Positions 5,817 through 11,501 of a stretch of DNA of 11,501 bases are shown in pieces. The stretch is from Gammaproteobacteria bacterium. GTDB lineage: Bacteria > Pseudomonadota > Gammaproteobacteria > Steroidobacterales > Steroidobacteraceae. The stretch lies in NCBI GenBank assembly GCA_003162555.1, contig PMNQ01000087.1, positions 2,219 to 13,719 of the forward strand. Direction: 5' to 3'. The notes under the pieces were generated by a model that worked only from the letters and a program-made list of their open reading frames with translations, did not search any database and was not told the origin of the DNA. The first letter of the stretch is position 1. Every line of letters begins with the position of its first letter. The translations under genes were made by a program, and so were the position numbers.

Positions 5817-7496
5817 ATGACACCCTCCCTGCGTCCGCCGCCGCCCATCAGTGATGCGCACAAGGCGCTGATGTTTCCGACGCTCACGCCCGCGCAAGTC
5901 GCGCGAATCGCGACGCACGGCACGGTGCGCGCGGTCGCGCTCAAACAGGTGCTCATCGAGGTCGGCGACGCTACCGTCCCGCTCTTTATCGTCTGTTCCG
6001 GCAGGATCGACATCATCCAGCCCTCGAGCCTCGGCGATACGCTGGTTGTAACCCACGGCACGGGCCAGTTCACCGGCGAAGGCAACCTGCTTCTCGGCCG
6101 CCGCTCGTTGTTGCGCGCAGTGGTCAGCGAACCGGGCGAAGTCATTCAATTCAGTCGCGAGCAGGTCCTCGCTCTGGTGCAGACCGACGCGGAGGTGAGC
6201 GACATCCTGATGCGGGCGTTCATCTATCGGCGGATGGAGCTGATCGCGTCGGGTGTCGGCGATGTGATGCTGATCGGGTCGGCGCATTCCGCCGGCACAC
6301 TGCGCGCCCGCGAGTTCCTCGCGCGCAATGGACACCCGCATCACTACGTCGATCTGGATCTGGAAGTCGATCTCCAGCAGTTGCTCGATCGATTCAACGT
6401 CCAGGTTGCCGATGTTCCAGTGCTGATTTGCCGGGAGCAGGTGGTGCTGCGAAATCCGACCAATCAGCAGATTGCCGATTGCCTCGGTTTCAACGAAAAC
6501 ATTGATGCCGCGCACGTGCGCGATCTGATCGTGGTCGGCGCGGGACCAGCCGGCCTGGCTGCTGCGGTGTACGGCGCGTCGGAAGGCCTGGACGTGCTGG
6601 TACTCGAAGCCGGCTCACCGGGCGGTCAGGCCGGGTCGAGCTCAAGAATCGAGAACTACCTTGGATTCCCGACCGGGGTTTCAGGGCGGGAATTGACAGC
6701 CCGAGCGATCGCACAGGCGCAGAAGTTCGGCGCGCAGATCATGATCTCGAGAGGCGCGACGTCGATGACCTGCAGCCGGAAGCCGTTCGGCGTGACCATC
6801 GAGGGCGGCCAGCGCCTCCAGGCGCGCGCCGTCATCATCGCAACCGGCGCGCAGTACAGAAAACCGCCACTCGACAGGCTTTCGCAGTTCGAGGGCGCTG
6901 GCATCTACTACAGCGCGACGTTCATGGAATCTCAGGTCTGCAGCAACGAGGAAGTCATCGTCGTTGGAGGCGGCAACTCCGCCGGACAGGCCGCGGTATT
7001 TCTCGCACAGACGTCGAAGCATGTTCACGTGCTGGTCCGATCCGGCGGGCTGGCCGACACCATGTCGCGCTATCTGATTCGCCGGATCGAGGAGAGCCCG
7101 TCGATATCGCTCAGACCCCACACGGAGGTCATCGGCCTCGAAGGGAATGAACATCTCGAGCGGGTGCGTGTGCGGGATAGGTCCTCCGGGGCGCTCCAGA
7201 CGCTCGACATCCGGCACGTCTTCATGATGACGGGCGCCTTGCCAAACACGGCCTGGCTCGACGGCTGCATCACGCTCGACTCAAAGGGATTCATCAAGAC
7301 GGGGCCAGACCTCACGCCTGACGATCTTGCGTCTGCGCAGTGGCCGCTCACACGGCCCCCGCTGCTTCTCGAGAGCAGCCGGCCTGGCGTGTTCGCGGTC
7401 GGCGATGTGAGAGGTGGAAACGTCAAGCGGGTGGCATCGGCCGTGGGTGAAGGCTCAATTGCAGTGTTCTTCGTTCACCGGGTACTCGCCGAGTAA
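5817..7496 (+). CDS. Cyclic-nucleotide-binding / glutaredoxin-like / thioredoxin-reductase-like fusion flavoprotein without CxxC
   Basis: A 559-residue cytoplasmic protein with three parts. Residues about 20-135 form a cyclic-nucleotide-binding domain with a phosphate-binding-cassette-like segment (Gly87-Glu88, then Arg100-Ala101). Residues about 148-225 have a glutaredoxin-like fold pattern, but the active-site position reads GSAHSAG, with no Cys. Residues about 235-559 are a class II thioredoxin-reductase-like flavoprotein with GAGPAG (241-246), ATGA (342-345), an NAD(P)H-binding GGGNSAG (384-390) and the FAD motif FAVGD (526-530). Where thioredoxin reductase has its CATC redox centre this protein has SATFME (366-371). 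Six single Cys occur in the whole chain and none forms CxxC. It should therefore bind FAD and NAD(P)H but pass electrons in another way. Proteins of this architecture are known, usually annotated as thioredoxin reductase and often beside a UBP zinc-finger gene, as here (next start 20 bases after this stop). The start ATG lacks a good ribosome site; Met19 is a possible alternative. Confidence 0.87.
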   Translation: MTPSLRPPPPISDAHKALMFPTLTPAQVARIATHGTVRAVALKQVLIEVGDATVPLFIVCSGRIDIIQPSSLGDTLVVTHGTGQFTGEGNLLLGRRSLLRAVVSEPGEVIQFSREQVLALVQTDAEVSDILMRAFIYRRMELIASGVGDVMLIGSAHSAGTLRAREFLARNGHPHHYVDLDLEVDLQQLLDRFNVQVADVPVLICREQVVLRNPTNQQIADCLGFNENIDAAHVRDLIVVGAGPAGLAAAVYGASEGLDVLVLEAGSPGGQAGSSSRIENYLGFPTGVSGRELTARAIAQAQKFGAQIMISRGATSMTCSRKPFGVTIEGGQRLQARAVIIATGAQYRKPPLDRLSQFEGAGIYYSATFMESQVCSNEEVIVVGGGNSAGQAAVFLAQTSKHVHVLVRSGGLADTMSRYLIRRIEESPSISLRPHTEVIGLEGNEHLERVRVRDRSSGALQTLDIRHVFMMTGALPNTAWLDGCITLDSKGFIKTGPDLTPDDLASAQWPLTRPPLLLESSRPGVFAVGDVRGGNVKRVASAVGEGSIAVFFVHRVLAE

Positions 7497-7516
7497 ATTG
7501 GCACAAGGATGACATC

Positions 7517-7786
7517 ATGACCACCAGTGCGTGCGCTCATATTGCGGCCATCACCACCGTCAAGCACGCGAAGCGTCGAGAATGCGAAGAGTGTGTGAAG
7601 ACAGGCGGCCAGTGGGTTCACCTGCGCGTTTGTCAACAATGCGGCCAGGTATTGTGCTGCGACGACTCGCCAAATCGCCACGCCTCCAAACATGCTCACG
7701 CATCCGGGCACCCGGTGATCGCTTCGGCAGAACCGGGTGAGCGCTGGCTCTATTGCTATCCCGATGACGCGTTCGCCGAATACTGA
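7517..7786 (+). CDS. UBP-type zinc-finger protein
   Basis: An 89-residue protein made almost wholly of one ZnF-UBP domain. Likely zinc ligands are Cys6 and His8 (CxH), Cys23/Cys26, Cys39/Cys42, Cys47, then His55, His59 and His65 (GHPVI). The end has the family's aromatic patch, W-L-Y-C-Y at 77-81. In eukaryotes (USP5, HDAC6) this domain binds the free C-terminal Gly-Gly of ubiquitin; the role of stand-alone bacterial versions is not established. AAGGA at 7505-7509 is a good ribosome site 7 bases before the ATG. The gene follows the cNMP-flavoprotein after 20 bases, so the two are almost certainly co-transcribed and probably act together. The 78 bases between its stop and the convergent phosphatase gene show no clear terminator hairpin. 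Confidence 0.88.
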   Translation: MTTSACAHIAAITTVKHAKRRECEECVKTGGQWVHLRVCQQCGQVLCCDDSPNRHASKHAHASGHPVIASAEPGERWLYCYPDDAFAEY

Positions 7787-7864
7787 CGGTCGCGGGGTTC
7801 CGGAAATTTACGGCGGCGGTACATCGCAGCACGCGCAATTGGCGTAGCCATCGGGGCTCTGCGA

Positions 7865-9928
7865 TCAGATCGACAGCGAGACGTCGCCTTCGATGACCTG
7901 CCTCTCGAGCCTGGGAACCTCGCCCGCGCGCCAGTGGGCGGCGCTGTGGACGACGCGGTAGCGCAACGGCCCACCGTCGCTGGTGGGCGCGCTGGTGATC
8001 GGACGCGGGATGCAGACGAATTCGCTCGCGATGCGATTGGCATCTGCTGTCACCACGGTATAGCCGTGCCCACCCCAATCGATGAACTCGAGATGCGGCG
8101 CATTGTCGGGATTGGTCAGTTTCCTTGCCGCCGCGATATCGCCCGTGCGCGCATATTCGAGCGCGCTTCTAACCCCATGCTTGCAGGTGATATTGACCGT
8201 GGCCTCGTATCTGCCGCCGGCCCGCTCGACCGCAAATAGCGGGCGCAACGGATGGTCCTTGAGTCCGTGCTCCATCGACTCGGCCAGGCCGATCGCCGAG
8301 ATGGACCCGGTGGTGAATGCCACGCCGACCGGCTCGAATTTCCGGGGTGGCAAGGCCTTTGCCGCATAGCCGGCCCAGAAGCTGTGCCGATCCCCCGAGA
8401 CGGCAACGAACCCGTCGATGCCCTGATCGCGAATGAAATCGTAGAGCTCGGCGCGCTCGTGGTAGGTGCCGCCCAGATCGCCACCGCCGCCACAGGCGTA
8501 CCCCGCACCTGGCCAGCTGCTCTTGGCCACGCCAGCAGCCAAATTTTGCGGATCGATTCTCATTTCAAACGTGCTATTCGTCGCGCCCCAGATTTTCCAG
8601 GTCGCCCTGGAAGCAGCGAGCGTGCGCTTGAACCATGCCTTTTGTTCGCGGCCGAGCAGCGTGACTGGCGGCTCGTCCTTGCGGAAATTGGGAAATGCCT
8701 GGCCACCAAATGCAATCGTGTCGGGCGGCTTGCCTCCGTTGTACGCTTTCCCGCCGTCGAGCACCTTCATCACGTCTTCGGGGAACATCAGCGGAAAATC
8801 GTCCGTTCCAAACGGATCAGCACCAGACTGTGAGGACGGGTCTTCCATGGCGAAGCTGTGCAGGTCGGTCAGCACCAGCTCGACATGACGGCCAAAGCGC
8901 ATGGTGCGGTAGGCGGTCATGCTGGCCAGCGCAATGCGGTTGTTGGGCTCGTCGCCGAGTCCATCGGCGTCGAACCGCTCGATCGGCGCCACCTCGACAT
9001 GGGGCGGCGCGAAACGATCGAGCCCCGGTCCCGAGGCCTTGACGACGCGCGAGGGAATGAATTCCCACCACGCCTGGTTGGCCGCGACGCGCAACGGCTG
9101 CGCCGGTTCCGACCTGCCGTTGTACTTGATGGTGCTTTGCCAGCCCTGCCACGAAAACTCGTGGTTGTCGCCGATACAGACGAAGGGGAACCACGCGCGC
9201 GCGTCCTGGATGTCGGGATCGGCGATATGCGCGCGATAGACCATGCGGTAACCCTCGAGCGTGGTCGGCACGTGGAAGTTGCCGACCTTGCGCCCGTCGG
9301 GAATGCGGCCGATGTCGTAGACGGTGCGATCGTAGCGATGCGCGATATCCTCCGGATACTCGACGACTTCGTAGATGAAATCGCCGAGGTGCAGCACGAA
9401 GTTCAGCCGCCTGTCCGCGGGTGCGCGGCGGTCCTCCCAGATCATCCGCCGCCACGCATTCTGCTTGCCCTCGTTGACGCTCTGGCACGAAACGAAAGCA
9501 AAGCGCACCGGGCGCTCATCATCAAGCCGCGGCGCGGTGATCGTGCGGCCCACGCGGCTGCCGTTGCCTTCGGCATCGACGAAGCGGTACCAATAGACGG
9601 TCGCGGGCTCGAGGTGTGCCGCGAGCACCCGGCAGGTCCAATCGGATTCGGCGAGCACCGGGGCATCGACGCTTGCGATGATCTTGTGGAAATCGGCATC
9701 GAGCGCGATTTCGACAGTCAGCATCGCGCGATCGCCGGTGGCGAACGGGCGGCGCGTCCACAGGATCACGCTTTCCGGTTCCGGATCGCCCGAGGCGACG
9801 CCCTCAGGATAGAGATCGCGCCGCTCGCGCCAACGCAAGACAGAACCCGCAGCCCGGCCCGCCCAGGCGAGAGTCGCGCCGATGGCAGCGGCTTTGGCGA
9901 TGAATTCGCGGCGTGAAAGTCGACTCAT
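7865..9928 (-). CDS. PhoD-family alkaline phosphatase/phosphodiesterase, Tat-exported
   Basis: A 687-residue exported metallophosphatase. The N-terminus is a textbook Tat signal: S-R-R-E-F-I-A-K at 5-12, a hydrophobic region to about 30. Residues about 38-135 are the PhoD N-terminal Ig-like domain (GVASGDPEPESVILWTR at 43-59). The catalytic part follows, with FVSCQS at 145-150, HLGDFIYE at 180-187, GDNHEFSW at 253-260 and SGDRHSFW at 511-518, which together should supply the metal site. The usual WDDHE motif reads GDNHE here, a subgroup variant. It is longer than Bacillus PhoD, with additional sequence after the SGDRH motif. PhoD enzymes release phosphate from phosphomonoesters and diesters and usually need Ca and Fe. 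The ATG at 9928 has AAGGG about 9 bases upstream. It starts 12 bases after the stop of the alpha/beta hydrolase gene, so the pair is likely one operon. No Pho-box could be judged, since the operon promoter lies outside the window. Confidence 0.9.
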   Translation of the reverse strand: MSRLSRREFIAKAAAIGATLAWAGRAAGSVLRWRERRDLYPEGVASGDPEPESVILWTRRPFATGDRAMLTVEIALDADFHKIIASVDAPVLAESDWTCRVLAAHLEPATVYWYRFVDAEGNGSRVGRTITAPRLDDERPVRFAFVSCQSVNEGKQNAWRRMIWEDRRAPADRRLNFVLHLGDFIYEVVEYPEDIAHRYDRTVYDIGRIPDGRKVGNFHVPTTLEGYRMVYRAHIADPDIQDARAWFPFVCIGDNHEFSWQGWQSTIKYNGRSEPAQPLRVAANQAWWEFIPSRVVKASGPGLDRFAPPHVEVAPIERFDADGLGDEPNNRIALASMTAYRTMRFGRHVELVLTDLHSFAMEDPSSQSGADPFGTDDFPLMFPEDVMKVLDGGKAYNGGKPPDTIAFGGQAFPNFRKDEPPVTLLGREQKAWFKRTLAASRATWKIWGATNSTFEMRIDPQNLAAGVAKSSWPGAGYACGGGGDLGGTYHERAELYDFIRDQGIDGFVAVSGDRHSFWAGYAAKALPPRKFEPVGVAFTTGSISAIGLAESMEHGLKDHPLRPLFAVERAGGRYEATVNITCKHGVRSALEYARTGDIAAARKLTNPDNAPHLEFIDWGGHGYTVVTADANRIASEFVCIPRPITSAPTSDGGPLRYRVVHSAAHWRAGEVPRLERQVIEGDVSLSI

Positions 9929-9940
9929 GTCAGCAAGCCC

Positions 9941-11501
9941 TTACGGTGCGATACGCTGCCCCTTCACCGCCACGCCATCGATTTTCCCCTGGATCGTGGC
10001 GATCGCGTTGATATCGGCATCATTCCAGCGGAGGTCCAGCGTACCGCTCGATCCTGCATCCGAACTGAAGGTGATCGCCGCCTTGACGACATTCGTGTTG
10101 GTGTTCCACGAAACAGTGCCTGAAACGGCGACATCTTCGGTCCAGCGATCGTTGTGCAGCGTGAACTCGTAACCGTTGGTGGTTTCCGCGTAGCTGAAAG
10201 TTCCCTTGCGCAAACCGCGCAGGTCTGTGCCCCAGGTGGCGTACCACTGGGCCACCACATCTCCCGCCGTTTCGAGTGCGGCCGCCGCGATCCGCCGCTG
10301 GGTATCAGAGGCTTTGTTGCCGGCAACCGCCACAATCGGCGCAAGATCCCTGGCGTAGCGCGCGAACCGCGGCACCGTCCGCACCGGTCGCACGTTGGCG
10401 GTGCAGCTTGTATCACCTACGCTGAGATTCTGGACGAATTGCAGGACGATGGAGGATGTGCAACCGACAAGATCGCCGCCCGCCACCACGTGCGTCAGGT
10501 TCGGAACCACGACATGTCTTGCATTCGGAAACTGGTCAGTCACCTGCTGGGCATCGGCCGGGGACGTCACGGAATCCAGGTCACCCGAGAGCACCAGCGT
10601 GGGTACGGCGAGAAAATGCACTTTGGGCGGCAGCGGCACCCCCGGAACGATGCCCTTGGGCGGCACGGGCCAGGGCAGGCAGGTGTCGAGCGGCGTGAGA
10701 TAGAGCTGGGAATCGAGCCCCTCATCGACTGTGAACGGCGCGAACAGATCCGCGCGCTGCGCGCGTGCCTGATCGAGCGCGTTCGCGTATTGACGCGCGC
10801 GAACATTCGCGCCGGCCTTCAAGTCATAGAGCAGCGGGTAGTCCTGGCAGATCACGGCCGTGTAGAGCCCGTAGCTGAAATCGGCGGGATTGTCGTCGGT
10901 AGCCGTTTCATTCTCGGCGACCATGCGCAGGATGGGCCGGGCATCGTGATCGTTGAGCCAGGCGCGCGCCGCCGCATCGACGTCGCGATAGATCGATGCG
11001 CCGTCACCACTGGCGTCGATCAGGCGGATCAAGGCGCCGGTGTCGACCGTGGTGGGTTGCAGTACACCGAAACCATCCGGCGCCTGGCCGCTGATGGCCT
11101 GGGTGCGAACCGCACCGATCAGGGCCTGCATGCGCGAGCTGGCGCTGCTACCCAGCGCGGTGCAGCTCGGCGATCGCCGGCAGCTGAGGTCCAGCCCCGC
11201 CCAGGCGGTAGCCCAATCGGTTGGAAACCACGCATCCGGCGCCCGCACCGGGTAGGCGCTGTCCAGCACGATGCTGCGCACTCGCTGCGGATACAGAGCG
11301 GCAAAGACCTGGCCGACGAACGTGCCGTAGCTGTCGCCGTAAAAATCGACGCGGTCGATTTCCAGCGCGTCCATCACGGCCGCCAGATCGCCCGCTGCAA
11401 ACGCGGTGCCATAGAGCCAGGCCGCCGATCCCAACTGGCTGGCGCAATCAGCCACTGCGCTGAGCTCCGCTGAACCGGCCTGCAGCTCGGGACAGTCGAT
11501 C
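9941..11501 (-). CDS. Alpha/beta hydrolase (peptidase S33 / TAP-like) with extra C-terminal beta-rich domain, 5' truncated by window
   Basis: The frame stays open to the window edge (519 residues visible), so the true start lies beyond 11501. The GTG at 11455 is internal: the residues before it (I-D-C-P-E-L-Q...) are typical of this family. Counting from that GTG, the nucleophile elbow GDSYG has Ser42, the acid is probably Asp294 in GDLDSVT, and the His is His322 in LTHV. That makes a complete catalytic triad. The region around 280-345 matches the TAP-like C-terminal domain of tripeptidyl-aminopeptidase-type hydrolases. Several Cys (4, 92, 98, 203, 259, 332, 351) suggest an exported, disulfide-bonded enzyme. 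After about residue 380 comes an additional stretch of some 125 residues, rich in alternating Thr/Val/Trp/Gly strands, that I do not recognise. It precedes the PhoD gene by 12 bases. Substrate could be a peptide or an ester. Confidence 0.85.
   Translation of the reverse strand, partial: IDCPELQAGSAELSAVADCASQLGSAAWLYGTAFAAGDLAAVMDALEIDRVDFYGDSYGTFVGQVFAALYPQRVRSIVLDSAYPVRAPDAWFPTDWATAWAGLDLSCRRSPSCTALGSSASSRMQALIGAVRTQAISGQAPDGFGVLQPTTVDTGALIRLIDASGDGASIYRDVDAAARAWLNDHDARPILRMVAENETATDDNPADFSYGLYTAVICQDYPLLYDLKAGANVRARQYANALDQARAQRADLFAPFTVDEGLDSQLYLTPLDTCLPWPVPPKGIVPGVPLPPKVHFLAVPTLVLSGDLDSVTSPADAQQVTDQFPNARHVVVPNLTHVVAGGDLVGCTSSIVLQFVQNLSVGDTSCTANVRPVRTVPRFARYARDLAPIVAVAGNKASDTQRRIAAAALETAGDVVAQWYATWGTDLRGLRKGTFSYAETTNGYEFTLHNDRWTEDVAVSGTVSWNTNTNVVKAAITFSSDAGSSGTLDLRWNDADINAIATIQGKIDGVAVKGQRIAP

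Noticed and set aside
5511..6515. Minus-strand open frame of 334 codons spanning the flavoprotein start, the tRNA fragment and the secreted-protein gene
   Set aside because: It runs antisense through the cNMP domain and the tRNA fragment; the coding signal is on the other frames.
5817..7496. True thioredoxin-disulfide reductase
   Set aside because: The CATC redox pair is absent (SATFME) and no other CxxC exists, so the classical reaction is not supported despite the fold.
8858..9916. Plus-strand open frame of 352 codons opposite the PhoD gene
   Set aside because: Antisense to well-conserved PhoD motifs; composition is that of a shadow frame.
10154..11473. Plus-strand open frame of 439 codons opposite the alpha/beta hydrolase
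   Set aside because: The minus strand encodes a complete catalytic triad in family context; the plus frame has no recognisable motif and is a shadow.

Overview
The window is GC-rich and densely coded, with about 60% or more G+C judged by eye. It carries many Tat-exported enzymes and long shadow frames opposite real genes. This suits a proteobacterium, perhaps a soil or plant-polymer-degrading gammaproteobacterium of the Steroidobacter/Xanthomonadales type. That assignment is a weak inference from gene content. Eight substantial genes are visible, two of them cut by the window edges.

Left block (1-3555): a sugar-oxidation cluster. On the minus strand, in transcription order, are a GMC flavoprotein dehydrogenase (733-2535), a Tat-signal small subunit of the gluconate 2-dehydrogenase subunit 3 family (116-733), and the first 39 codons of a secreted protein that opens like a DUF1080 / 3-keto-disaccharide hydrolase (1-119, cut by the edge). 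Successive genes are joined by TGATG and ATGA stop/start overlaps. A Tat-exported TIM-barrel sugar isomerase/epimerase-like protein (2626-3555) diverges from them. Together they look like a periplasmic 3-keto-glycoside route: oxidation of a sugar at C3 by the flavoprotein/small-subunit pair, then cleavage or rearrangement by the DUF1080-like and TIM-barrel proteins.

Middle (3562-5743): a bacterioferritin-like four-helix protein with all six di-iron ligands but no haem-binding Met (3562-4149), then a secreted protein of unknown function with an N-terminal four-Cys repeat (4261-5679). Just upstream of the latter is the 3' part of a tRNA-Met(CAU) gene (5700-5743), running from the anticodon loop to the CCA end with no 5' half. 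It is a candidate attachment-site scar of an integrated element, which would lie to its right.

Right block (5817-11501): a three-domain flavoprotein (cyclic-nucleotide-binding domain, glutaredoxin-like fold, thioredoxin-reductase-like domain) with no CxxC anywhere, followed closely by an 89-residue UBP-type zinc-finger protein. Convergent to these is a probable two-gene operon: an alpha/beta hydrolase with an extra beta-rich C-terminal domain (5' end outside the window), then a Tat-exported PhoD-type phosphatase.

The observations most worth following are the cysteine-less flavoprotein/zinc-finger pair, the tRNA scar with the displaced gene beside it, and the export logic of the 3-keto-sugar cluster. 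No CRISPR array, transposase, integrase or rRNA was seen.
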